Origin: Clostridiales bacterium
GTDB lineage: Bacteria > Bacillota > Clostridia > Oscillospirales > Oscillospiraceae
NCBI GenBank assembly: GCA_022772525.1
Contig: JALFAD010000019.1
Span: forward strand, 1-47,400
Direction: 5' to 3'
Length of the DNA: 47,400 bases
The notes beneath the pieces are model-generated. The model saw only the letters and a program-made list of their open reading frames with translations, was not told the origin of the DNA and made no database searches. Positions 36,039-43,132 of this stretch are shown piece after piece; position 1 is the first letter of the stretch; each line of letters starts with the position of its first letter. A program made the position numbers and the translations under genes.

Positions 36039-36067
36039 ACAATAGCACAGCGTGTGAGGAAAATTAA
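36039..36067 (-). promoter_or_regulatory. possible toxin promoter
   Basis: On the minus strand TTAATT, 17 bases and TATTGT lie about 90 bases before the toxin start. It is weaker than the opposing antitoxin promoter, as expected for type I pairs. Confidence 0.45.
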
Positions 36068-36085
36068 GGGCGAAGAGGGTAATGC

Positions 36086-36114
36086 TTGACATCTCACCTG
36101 ATTTCGTGTAGAAT
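36086..36114 (+). promoter_or_regulatory. promoter of the queT leader
   Basis: TTGACA and TAGAAT, 17-base spacer. The transcript would pass through repeat copy C before the riboswitch. Confidence 0.7.
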
Positions 36115-36129
36115 ACAGCCACAACCTGA

Positions 36130-36291
36130 GGAACCTCTGAACAAATCGCCTGCGGCTGAGCAGCGGATCTTTTGCTCCATCGGTGCGGTTTGAAAAACAG
36201 GAAATACATACAGTATTCCTCTGTTTTTCGAACCTTCCGCTGAATCAAAATCTCTCGCTGTCAGCTCTTGCCGATTTATTCAGCGCTTCCC
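36130..36291 (-). repeat. interspersed repeat, copy C (162 bp)
   Basis: On the minus strand this aligns over its whole length with copy B (12272-12432) with many substitutions. Ends are GGAACCTCTGAA (36130-36141) and TTCAGCGCTTCCC (36279-36291). The central hairpin is GGTTCGAAAAACAG with CTGTTTTTCAAACC, around the unchanged GAGGAATACTGTATGTATTT. It lies exactly between the queT promoter and the preQ1 riboswitch. Confidence 0.8.
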
Positions 36292-36296
36292 TAATA

Positions 36297-36394
36297 GGAC
36301 AGTTCGTGACCATCCTGTCGGTAAACAAAACTAGGGGATTTGGATGGGTGCTTTTGCGCCCATTTTGTTTTGCTGTGGGCGCGGACTGCGCCCA
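36297..36394 (+). promoter_or_regulatory. preQ1-I riboswitch with two terminator hairpins
   Basis: The aptamer has P1 arms GACAG (36298-36302) and CTGTC (36315-36319), the loop TTCGTGACCAT and the A-rich tail AAACAAAACTAGG that forms the pseudoknot. This is the class I preQ1 pattern. Just downstream, ATGGGTGC/GCGCCCAT with TTTGTTTT is a terminator (36344-36372), and a second hairpin TGGGCGC/GCGCCCA follows (36376-36394). The gene after it is queT, the expected target. Binding of preQ1 would favour termination. Confidence 0.8.
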
Positions 36395-36418
36395 TTTTCC
36401 ATTTTTGGAGGCAAGAAT

Positions 36419-36925
36419 ATGAAAAAAACCACCAAATATCTGGTGCAGGCCGCCGTCATTGCCGCCCTGTACGCCGTGCTGACTCACCTGCAGAACCTGC
36501 TGCTGCCCGGCTCCGCCACCTGGGCCATTCAGATGCGCCTGTCCGAAGCCCTGTGCGTGTTGGCCTTCTTCACCCCCGCTGCCGTGCCGGGTCTGACCAT
36601 CGGCTGCCTGCTGTTCAACATCACCTTTGCCGCCGCCTTGCCGCTGGATTTTGTGGTAGGTTCCGCCGCGACACTGATCGCCGCCGAAGGAATGTGGTTG
36701 ACACGGGATTTCACGGTGAAGGGCTACCCTTTGTTAGGGATGCTGATGCCCGCCATCGCCAACGCGTTTCTTGTGGGCTGGGAGCTGACGGTGTACATCG
36801 GCGGCGGTTTCGCGCTGAATGCCGTTTATGTTGCCATCGGTGAGGCGGTGGTGCTGTTGGTGCCGGGCACCGCGCTGTACTACGCCCTGAAAAAGCGGGG
36901 CCTTGACCGGAAGCTGTTTGCCTGA
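36419..36925 (+). CDS. queT: QueT family queuosine-precursor ECF transporter subunit
   Basis: 168 aa with about five or six helices. QueT is the substrate-binding S component of an energy-coupling factor importer for preQ1 or related queuosine precursors. The N-terminal ALYAVLTHLQNLLLPGSATW and IQMRLSEALCVLAFFTPAAV are the family signature. The ATPase and T components are not nearby, as usual for group II ECF systems. TGGAGG lies 8 bases before ATG 36419. A preQ1 riboswitch in the leader supports the assignment. Confidence 0.92.
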   Translation: MKKTTKYLVQAAVIAALYAVLTHLQNLLLPGSATWAIQMRLSEALCVLAFFTPAAVPGLTIGCLLFNITFAAALPLDFVVGSAATLIAAEGMWLTRDFTVKGYPLLGMLMPAIANAFLVGWELTVYIGGGFALNAVYVAIGEAVVLLVPGTALYYALKKRGLDRKLFA

Positions 36926-36931
36926 TGAAAC

Positions 36932-36960
36932 TTGACAGGCCAAATGCCCTGTGGTAGTAT
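36932..36960 (+). promoter_or_regulatory. promoter of the second acyltransferase gene
   Basis: TTGACA and TAGTAT, 17-base spacer, directly after the queT stop. Confidence 0.7.
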
Positions 36961-36989
36961 TTCCGTATATTCTCTCAGAGGACGGAAAC

Positions 36990-38060
36990 ATGGAAAAAGC
37001 TGTCGCTAAACGAAAATATCATCTGGATTTTCTGCGGATTTTGGCTGCGTTCCTGGTGATGGTTCACCACTCGGAGCTGGCGGAGCTTTACCACACAGCG
37101 GCGGTGGGGCTGGGCGGCAGCTTCGTGCTGTGCTGCATCACCTGCCTTGTGGTCATCAATGTGCCGCTGTTTTTCCTGATTTCCGGGGCGCTGCTGCTGG
37201 GCAGGGACGAGCCGGGACGGGTGGTTTACGGCAGACGGATTCCCCGTTTCCTGCTGCTGACCTTTTTCGCGTCTTCGTTTACCTACATTTTCCGGTGTTT
37301 TTCGGATTTTCACGTGGGAGATTTCTTCCGGGGCTTTTTCGCCGGGAATATGGACGTGACCCACTGGTACCTGTATGCCTATCTGGGCTTTCTGGTGTGC
37401 CTGCCCTTTCTGCGTCGGGCGGTTCGGGGCATGACCCATACGGACGCGGCTGTGCTGATTGGCCTTCGTTTTCTGTTCGGCTCCCTGCTTCCTGGCATTG
37501 GCTACATTACCAACTACAAAGGATACCCGAATCTGCCCTTTTCTAACGCGTTTTCTGTGCCCCTCGCCACGGTGGATATCCTGTTCTACCCCATTATGGG
37601 GTACTATCTGGAGGAAAAGCTGCCGTGGGACAAGGCCGATTGGAGGTGGGCAGCCCTCAGTCTGACGGTGATTGCGGGAGGAATCTTCGCAAGCGCCGTG
37701 GTGACCTGCCATGAGGGCCTGCGCACGGCTTTTTCCGGCAGCTATCTGCGCCTGTTCGTCTATGCCACAGCCATGGCGGTGTTCGTGCTGACGAAGTATC
37801 TGTTCACCCGGCCCCACCGCGAGGGAACCTTCCGGCGGGGATTTGAAGCGGTTCTGAGGACCCTGAGCCCTCTGATGCTGGGGGTGTACATTCTGGAGCC
37901 GGTGCTGCGCCCGGTGGTGAAGCCCCTGCTCATCGGCTGGATGGGGGAGAGCGCGGGGCCCATCGTCACCTCCTTGTGGTACTGCGTCTTTGGCATGGCG
38001 GTCTACAGCGGGATTACCTGGGCGCTGAAAAAAGTGCCGGGACTGCGGAAGATTCTGTAA
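36990..38060 (+). CDS. membrane acyltransferase (acyltransferase 3 family)
   Basis: 356 aa with about ten helices. The conserved start HLDFLRILAAFLVMVHHSE carries the catalytic-type His, and NVPLFFLISGALLLGRDEPG and YGRRIPRFLLLTFF follow the family pattern. Related proteins include WecH-like O-acetyltransferases that modify cell-surface sugars or peptidoglycan. It is not linked to the large polysaccharide locus 13 kb away. It has its own promoter and a strong terminator, so it is a single-gene unit. I chose ATG 36990 because GAGG lies upstream and the family motif starts soon after. Confidence 0.87.
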   Translation: MEKAVAKRKYHLDFLRILAAFLVMVHHSELAELYHTAAVGLGGSFVLCCITCLVVINVPLFFLISGALLLGRDEPGRVVYGRRIPRFLLLTFFASSFTYIFRCFSDFHVGDFFRGFFAGNMDVTHWYLYAYLGFLVCLPFLRRAVRGMTHTDAAVLIGLRFLFGSLLPGIGYITNYKGYPNLPFSNAFSVPLATVDILFYPIMGYYLEEKLPWDKADWRWAALSLTVIAGGIFASAVVTCHEGLRTAFSGSYLRLFVYATAMAVFVLTKYLFTRPHREGTFRRGFEAVLRTLSPLMLGVYILEPVLRPVVKPLLIGWMGESAGPIVTSLWYCVFGMAVYSGITWALKKVPGLRKIL

Positions 38061-38064
38061 AAAG

Positions 38065-38088
38065 GAAGCGGCGCTGCCGCTTCTTTTT
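38065..38088 (+). terminator. rho-independent terminator
   Basis: GAAGCGGC-GCT-GCCGCTTC followed by TTTTT. Confidence 0.9.
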
Positions 38089-38101
38089 GCTGGATTGCGG
38101 C

Positions 38102-38130
38102 TTGTTTTTCCGGACAAACTGTGCTATAGT
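38102..38130 (+). promoter_or_regulatory. promoter of the DUF2156-GNAT pair
   Basis: TTGTTT and TATAGT, 17-base spacer, just before the GGAAG site of the DUF2156 gene. Confidence 0.6.
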
Positions 38131-38152
38131 CCCACCGAAGGAAGTGTTAAAA

Positions 38153-39100
38153 ATGATCGAATTCAAGCGGCTGAAGCTGTCGCAGAAGGTTGACTACGAA
38201 AAAATCCTGCTTGCCTGCCCCGGACGGAGCTGTGAATATTCCTTTGCCAATATGTACCTCTGGGGACGGCAGGAAGCGGTATTTTTCCCGGATTGTGTGG
38301 GATTTTTCTCCCATTTCAACGGGAAAAGCGTCTATCCCTATCCCATGGGCACCGGTGACCGGAAGGCTGTGCTGGAGGCGGTGATGCGCGACGCCCGGGA
38401 GCGGGGCATTCCCTGCCGGATCACCAGCATGACAAAGGCCGAGTCCGAGGAGCTGGAAGCCTGGTTCCCCGGAAAATTTCTTGTCCGCACAGACCGGGAC
38501 GGCTTTGACTATGTCTACGCCATCAATGACCTTGCCGACCTGAGAGGGCGGAAGCTACAGAAAAAGCGCAACCATTTGCACCGCTTTCAGGCGGAGCACC
38601 CGGATGCCGTCTGTGTACCGCTGGAAGCGGACAATCTGGAGCCGGCCCAGGAGATGGTGGAAAACTGGTACCGCCAGCGCATCGCCGAGGACCCCCACGG
38701 GGAATATCTTTTGGAGCAAATCGCCATCCATCGGGCCTTCCGGCATTTTAAGGCGCTGGGCATGGATGGCCTGATGCTGATGGACGGCGGGGAGGTGCTG
38801 GCGGTGACCATGGGTTCCCGGCTGTCCCCGGACACCATCGACGTGCATTTCGAGAAGGCCCGGGAGGATGTGGACGGGGCCTACGCCGCCATCAACTGGG
38901 AATTCGCCCGGTATCTGCGGGCGAAATACCCGGAGGTGCAATTCCTGAACCGGGAGGACGATATGGGGCTGGAGGGACTGCGAAAGGCCAAACTCAGCTA
39001 TCAGCCTCACCATTTCGAGGAAAAATACTGGGCCTGCCTGATGGAGGAGCTGCATGGAGACGAGTGCGCTGAGGACGCTCTGGACGGAATGCTTCGGTAA
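38153..39100 (+). CDS. DUF2156 (LPG synthase C-terminal-like) protein
   Basis: 315 aa of double GNAT-like fold without membrane helices. DUF2156 is the catalytic domain of MprF-type aminoacyl-phosphatidylglycerol synthases. Typical segments are CEYSFANMYLWG near the start, YVYAINDLADLRGRKLQKKR followed by NHLHRF, DVHFEKAREDVDGAYAAINW and FLNREDDMGLEGLRKAKLSY. Lacking the MprF membrane part, it is probably a soluble aminoacyl- or acyltransferase of unknown substrate. Its end overlaps the next gene by 47 bases. Confidence 0.88.
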   Translation: MIEFKRLKLSQKVDYEKILLACPGRSCEYSFANMYLWGRQEAVFFPDCVGFFSHFNGKSVYPYPMGTGDRKAVLEAVMRDARERGIPCRITSMTKAESEELEAWFPGKFLVRTDRDGFDYVYAINDLADLRGRKLQKKRNHLHRFQAEHPDAVCVPLEADNLEPAQEMVENWYRQRIAEDPHGEYLLEQIAIHRAFRHFKALGMDGLMLMDGGEVLAVTMGSRLSPDTIDVHFEKAREDVDGAYAAINWEFARYLRAKYPEVQFLNREDDMGLEGLRKAKLSYQPHHFEEKYWACLMEELHGDECAEDALDGMLR

Positions 39101-39782
39101 CGAAGATGACTGGATCGACATATTTTTGAGGACAGCCTTTGACCCGTCCCGGGTCTGCGCCCTGACCCGGCAGGGACGGCTTGCCGCCGCGCTGAGCTGG
39201 ATGGACGCTGCCTGTGAGGGGCGGAAGCTGGCCTATCTCTACGCCATCGGAACCCGTCCGGACGTCCGGGGGCAGGGCCTGTGCCGGGAACTGATGGGTC
39301 TGGCCCATGAGCAGCTGGCGGGACAGGGCTATGCCGGCTGCATTCTGGTTCCGGCGGATGCCGGCCTGCGGCGGATGTACGAAAAGCTGGGTTATGTCAA
39401 CTTCGGCGGCATGCGGGACATCTCTGCCCGCGCTGAACAAGCAATTCCTCTGCGGCAGCTTACGCCGGAGGAATACGCGTCTCTTCGCCGGGCGTATTTA
39501 CCAAAAGGCGGCGTGGTGCAGGAGGCGGGGGCCATAGAATACCTGGCTGCCGGCGCGAAGCTGTACGCGGGGCAGGATTTTCTTCTCGCGGCATCGCCGG
39601 AAGGGGAGAAGCTGTTTGGACAGGAACTGCTGGGCGACGCGGCGAAGGCGGGGGGAATCCTCGGCACGCTGGGCTATGAGCAGGGGACATTCCGAGCGCC
39701 CGGAGACAGGCCCTTCGCCATGTTCCACCCCCTGACCGGGGACGGCTGGACCCCCGGCTATTTTGGATTGGCATTTGAATAA
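39054..39782 (+). CDS. GNAT family N-acetyltransferase
   Basis: 242 aa. The N-terminal GNAT domain has LRTLWTECFGNEDDWIDIFL and the acetyl-CoA pyrophosphate-binding loop RPDVRGQGLCRELM (near 75-90), followed by GLRRMYEKLGYVNFG. The C-terminal half resembles the extra domain of Eis-like acyltransferases but is short. The substrate is unknown. It starts 47 bases inside the DUF2156 gene; the overlap is real because the conserved N-terminal LW..CFG motif lies within it. The two enzymes probably act together. Confidence 0.87.
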   Translation: METSALRTLWTECFGNEDDWIDIFLRTAFDPSRVCALTRQGRLAAALSWMDAACEGRKLAYLYAIGTRPDVRGQGLCRELMGLAHEQLAGQGYAGCILVPADAGLRRMYEKLGYVNFGGMRDISARAEQAIPLRQLTPEEYASLRRAYLPKGGVVQEAGAIEYLAAGAKLYAGQDFLLAASPEGEKLFGQELLGDAAKAGGILGTLGYEQGTFRAPGDRPFAMFHPLTGDGWTPGYFGLAFE

Positions 39783-39788
39783 AAAATA

Positions 39789-39812
39789 CCGGCGGGGCAC
39801 AGGCTCCGCCGG
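39789..39812. terminator. bidirectional terminator between GNAT and traX-like genes
   Basis: CCGGCGGGGC pairs with GCTCCGCCGG (one G-U). TATTTTTTATT follows on the minus side. Confidence 0.75.
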
Positions 39813-39819
39813 AATCGTA

Positions 39820-40503
39820 TTACAGGAGAAAATCGATCAGGTAAATCACCACCAGATGCGCCGGGTAATACAGGTAGAACATCCAGCCCAGCCGGTGCTT
39901 TCCACGCTGCCCATTGTACAGCGCGATCAGCGGCACGGTGAGCATGGCCCACCATTGCAGCCCGCCCCGCGACAGGCACAGAACCGTCAGCCCCGCCAGA
40001 AATGCCCAGACGCTGCGTCCGCCGAAGTACACGATCACCGGCAGCATCACGCCCCAAAAGCCGTAATCCACATGGAAGCCGGGCACATACAGTGAAAGCT
40101 TTTCACAAACAAAATAGATCCCGGCAAACAGGGCGGCAGCGGCAAGGGCAGCGCCGGACGTCCCCTTTTTCTGCGCATTTTCCACCGCGCAGATCAGTCC
40201 GATTGACAGGGAGAAGGTCACCAGGATACACTGGTACAGGGAGCGCCCCACGAATCCATAGACCACCTGGCACACCACCGCCAGTCCGGCAAGCCGCAGA
40301 AAATACCGCATCCGGTCGTGGGTATAGTGGCAGCCCTCGGCGATCATGTAGGCGTAGATGGGCATGGCAAGCCTGCCGATGATCCGAAGAAACTCATATT
40401 GGGGCAGAAGCACGGCCCCGATGTGGTCGATGGTCATGGTGAGCAGTGCGAGTAGCTTCAGTTGATTGCCGGTAAGAGAGAACCGTGAGCGAACAGTGGG
40501 CAT
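39820..40503 (-). CDS. TraX family membrane protein
   Basis: 227 aa with about seven helices. TraX of plasmid F acetylates pilin; chromosomal relatives in Firmicutes are of unknown function. The family pattern is clear in LTMTIDHIGAVLLPQYEFLR, IGRLAMPIYAYMIAEGCHYT, HDRMRYFLRLAGLAV and the C-terminal FYLYYPAHLVVIYLI. The frame is open upstream, but AAGGAGGTGGCATCC precedes the ATG at 40503. It lies downstream of pspC on the same strand but is separated from it by a terminator-like hairpin. Confidence 0.88.
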   Translation of the reverse strand: MPTVRSRFSLTGNQLKLLALLTMTIDHIGAVLLPQYEFLRIIGRLAMPIYAYMIAEGCHYTHDRMRYFLRLAGLAVVCQVVYGFVGRSLYQCILVTFSLSIGLICAVENAQKKGTSGAALAAAALFAGIYFVCEKLSLYVPGFHVDYGFWGVMLPVIVYFGGRSVWAFLAGLTVLCLSRGGLQWWAMLTVPLIALYNGQRGKHRLGWMFYLYYPAHLVVIYLIDFLL

Positions 40504-40566
40504 GGATGCCACCTCCTTATGTGCGCACATTATAGCATCGCGGGTTAAATCCGTCAATGACAAGAA

Positions 40567-40594
40567 AAAACGGTGTCGACTGCGGCACCGTTTT
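40567..40594. terminator. terminator after pspC
   Basis: AAAACGGTG and CACCGTTTT arms with a 10-base loop; T-runs occur on both sides. Confidence 0.75.
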
Positions 40595-40603
40595 TGCGCT
40601 TTT

Positions 40604-40816
40604 TTATCCCTTTTCCCCTTCAATATACTGGGGCCGCTGGGGGATGATAAGGGCGGCGATGATGTAGGCCCAGATGCCGACACCGCCGCAGAAGCCTAAG
40701 ACCACCCATGCCAGCCGCACCAGCGTGGGGTCAATTTCAAAAAACTCACCGATGCCGCCGCAGACGCCTGCCAGCATGGCATTCTCCCGGGAACGGTACA
40801 ACTTCTTGACTTTCAT
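40604..40816 (-). CDS. PspC domain protein
   Basis: 70 aa. The PspC domain is a small membrane module of phage-shock and envelope-stress systems. Residues KLYRSRENAMLAGVCGGIGE, YF-type helix FFEIDPTLVRLAWVVLGF and AYIIAALIIPQRP fit the family from end to end. CAGGAGG precedes the ATG. It lies just downstream of the ECF sigma/anti-sigma pair, a common arrangement for cell-envelope stress genes; whether it is in their regulon is inference. Confidence 0.92.
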   Translation of the reverse strand: MKVKKLYRSRENAMLAGVCGGIGEFFEIDPTLVRLAWVVLGFCGGVGIWAYIIAALIIPQRPQYIEGEKG

Positions 40817-40890
40817 AGTGATTTCCTCCTGTAATGATTTCTGATGGCCTTATTATATGCCGGATGGAGGACATTCGATAGGTGGTTTTT

Positions 40891-41604
40891 TCAGTTGGTT
40901 GTGTCGGATTTATAGGTGACGGCGATATTCTGGGTGTCGGTGACGGAACCCTTCTCCACGGGAACCGCGACGCGGTAATTCGTCAGCTCGTCGGTTTCCT
41001 CACCGGTCAGCGTAATGACAACATTACAGTGCCCCTCCTGACAGGACATTTCTGTGACAATGCAGGTCTGCCCGGCGGATACGCCGTCCACGGGAATCAG
41101 CAGCAGATCGGAGGACATAAACCAGTCCTCGTCATAGTTATGGCAGGCATCCCGCAGAGCGTTTAGCTGATAATATTCGCCCATTTCCGCAAAATAGTCC
41201 TCCAAGTCTGCCCGGGAGGTAAGGATCGAGATGGAGCAATCGATGACGGCAGCATTCGGCCTGCACGGGGTTTCCACACAGGGATAGATAATGGCACTGT
41301 CTGCTGCGGCGTCGGAATCAGAGTCTGCGGGCGCTCCCTTTGCGGCTTCCATTCGGGGCGCTTCGGCGGAATCTGCCGCTTCCTCCTGATGGGCGGCAAA
41401 GGGGACCGCTGTCAGGGCTGTTGGCGCGCTGTTCTTCTGGGCATGGCGGTAGGCCAAGGCCAGCAGCACCGCAAAGCAGGCCGCGATGGCGGCACAGGAT
41501 TTCCACGGAATTCGAGTCCGCTTGCGGCTGCGAATTTTGTCGGCCCGTGCTACCAGATCTTCTGGCAGCAGTGTCAGCGCGTCGTGAAATTGTTCGGCGG
41601 TCAT
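40891..41604 (-). CDS. membrane protein, probable anti-sigma factor
   Basis: 237 aa. A short cytoplasmic N-terminus (residues 1-35, rich in Arg and Lys at the end) is followed by one helix (SCAAIAACFAVLLALAY) and an external domain of about 180 residues. The external domain has a Cys near the middle (IYPCVETPC) and YYQLNALRDACHN. No zinc-binding HxxxCxxC anti-sigma motif is present. The call rests on the 4-base overlap with the sigma gene and on topology: such partners hold the sigma factor at the membrane until a signal is sensed. Confidence 0.6.
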   Translation of the reverse strand: MTAEQFHDALTLLPEDLVARADKIRSRKRTRIPWKSCAAIAACFAVLLALAYRHAQKNSAPTALTAVPFAAHQEEAADSAEAPRMEAAKGAPADSDSDAAADSAIIYPCVETPCRPNAAVIDCSISILTSRADLEDYFAEMGEYYQLNALRDACHNYDEDWFMSSDLLLIPVDGVSAGQTCIVTEMSCQEGHCNVVITLTGEETDELTNYRVAVPVEKGSVTDTQNIAVTYKSDTTN

Positions 41605-42161
41605 AGGCAGAAGCCCTCCTTTTCCAGATATTCCTTCAGCCCCAGCCGGGTGCGGTACAGCAGGGTCTTGACCTTGCTTTCCGACATTCCCAGATAGGAA
41701 GCGATTTCCTTCACCGGGTCTAAAAAGTAGTACCGGCCCAGAAACGCGGCCTGCACTCCCTTGCTTTGCAGCCGCAGATAAATGCCGATGGCATCGGCAA
41801 GGGCTTTGGCGTTAACGATTTCCTCAGCGGTGTTGCCCCCGGACACGCAGTCGGAAAGCTCCGACAGGGAAATCGCGTACTCGGAACCTGCCCGCTTGCC
41901 CCGGGTGCGGTAGCGGAACCGGTCAATGGAAATCCGACGGGTCAGCTTGGCAAGGTAGGTCGACAGCACGCCGGGCCGGTGGGGCGGCATGGAATTCCAC
42001 GCGGCGAGGTATGTATCATTGACGCTTTCTCGGCTGTCCTCTATATTGTTTAAGATGTTGTGGGCGATTTTTTCCAGGTAACGGTCATATTTTTTCTCGG
42101 TTTCCGTGATGGCCTGTTCACTGCGCTCCCAGTACAGGGCCACAATGCGTTCATCCTCCAT
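41601..42161 (-). CDS. ECF-type RNA polymerase sigma factor
   Basis: 186 aa. Region 2 includes DSRESVNDTYLAAWNSMPPH and TRRISIDRFRYRTR, which bind the -10 element. Region 4 is DPVKEIASYLGMSESKVKTL followed by YRTRLGLKEYL, the helix-turn-helix for the -35 element. I chose ATG 42161, 8 bases after GAGGAGG, over a TTG two codons earlier. Its stop overlaps the anti-sigma start. A GCAACC and GTC pair upstream may be its own promoter. Confidence 0.92.
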   Translation of the reverse strand: MEDERIVALYWERSEQAITETEKKYDRYLEKIAHNILNNIEDSRESVNDTYLAAWNSMPPHRPGVLSTYLAKLTRRISIDRFRYRTRGKRAGSEYAISLSELSDCVSGGNTAEEIVNAKALADAIGIYLRLQSKGVQAAFLGRYYFLDPVKEIASYLGMSESKVKTLLYRTRLGLKEYLEKEGFCL

Positions 42162-42190
42162 GGGCAAAGCCTCCTCTCAATAGAATACTC

Positions 42191-42212
42191 GACAAAAAAC
42201 GGGGGTGGTTGC
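42191..42212 (-). promoter_or_regulatory. possible ECF-dependent promoter
   Basis: On the minus strand GCAACC is followed after 13 bases by GTC. The AACC and GTC elements resemble ECF promoters; the spacing is slightly short. Confidence 0.35.
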
Positions 42213-42227
42213 AAAATCGCGAAAAAA

Positions 42228-42332
42228 GCCTTCCCCTATGGGGAAGGTGGCAGCCCGAAGGGCTGACGGAAGAGGGAAGCACCTCTCCCGACCTCGCTGT
42301 CGCTCGGCCACCCTCCCCAAAGGGGAGGGCCT
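42228..42332. repeat. REP-like palindromic element
   Basis: It begins with the hairpin CCTTCCCC-TAT-GGGGAAGG and ends with CCCTCCCC-AAA-GGGGAGGG. The two ends, each about 25 bases including the GTGGC/GCCAC flank, are inverted copies of each other. The middle holds GGCAGCCCGAAGGGCTGACGG. I recognise this style as a common interspersed repeat of gut Clostridia. It separates the sigma operon from the ABC operon. Confidence 0.75.
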
Positions 42333-42336
42333 TTGT

Positions 42337-43131
42337 TCACTCTGCACTCAATTCAATGCGGTCGTTGCTGATGCCCTGCTGGTGGAAAACCTTGAGAAGC
42401 TTTTCCGGGGTCATTTCCACCCGCTCCTGCCCCGCAAGCTCCAACACAATGGAGCCATTGTTCATCATAATGGTGCGGTTGCCCAGGGACAGGGCCGAGG
42501 GAATGTTGTGGGTGATCATCAGGCAGGTGATGCCGTTTTCCGCCACAATCTGTTTTGTAAGCTCCAGCACCTTTTCCGCCGTGGCGGGGTCAAGGGCAGC
42601 GGTGTGCTCGTCCAGCAGCAGGAGCTTCGGGGTGACCATGGTGGCCATTAGAAGGGTAAGCGCCTGACGCTGACCGCCGGACAGCAGGCCGACCGGCTGA
42701 TTCATCCGATCCTCCAGCCCCAGACCCAGCTGGCTTAAGCGCTCCCGGAAGTCCTTCCGGTCGGCCCGGGAGATCATGGAGAAGGCGGAGGTGCCGGAGG
42801 AGGCCCGCATATAGGCAAGGGCCAGATTTTCCTCAATGGTCATGTTGGGGGCAGTGCCCTTCAGCGGATCCTGAAACATCCGCCCGATGAATTTGCTGCG
42901 CTTATAGTCCGGCAGGCTGGTGATATTCTGCCCGTCCAGCCGGATGTCGCCGCTGTCCACCGGGAAAGAACCGGCGATGGCGTTGAACAGGGTGGACTTG
43001 CCCGCGCCGTTGGAGCCGAGAATGGTAACGAAGTCGCCCTTTTCAAGGTGCAGGCTCAGGTTTGTCAGGGCCTTCTTTTCGTTGATGGTGCCCGGGTTGA
43101 AGGTTTTGGAAATGTTCGTAATTTTCAGCAT
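42337..43131 (-). CDS. ABC transporter ATP-binding protein (TrpZ-like)
   Basis: 264 aa. Walker A is GSNGAGKST (near 38), the signature LLSGGQRQALTLLMA, Walker B LLLLDEHTAALDP and the switch His in MITHN. The start at 43131 follows the permease stop by one base, with GGAGGG upstream; the frame is open further but without homology. With the permease and the substrate-binding lipoprotein it forms a complete importer. The substrate-binding family and the Trp-codon leader point to tryptophan. Confidence 0.92.
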   Translation of the reverse strand: MLKITNISKTFNPGTINEKKALTNLSLHLEKGDFVTILGSNGAGKSTLFNAIAGSFPVDSGDIRLDGQNITSLPDYKRSKFIGRMFQDPLKGTAPNMTIEENLALAYMRASSGTSAFSMISRADRKDFRERLSQLGLGLEDRMNQPVGLLSGGQRQALTLLMATMVTPKLLLLDEHTAALDPATAEKVLELTKQIVAENGITCLMITHNIPSALSLGNRTIMMNNGSIVLELAGQERVEMTPEKLLKVFHQQGISNDRIELSAE

Positions 43132-43132
43132 C

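Noticed and set aside
36130..36141. TA duplication at repeat copy C
   Set aside because: The right side has TA but the left side reads GA, so a target duplication cannot be claimed for this copy.
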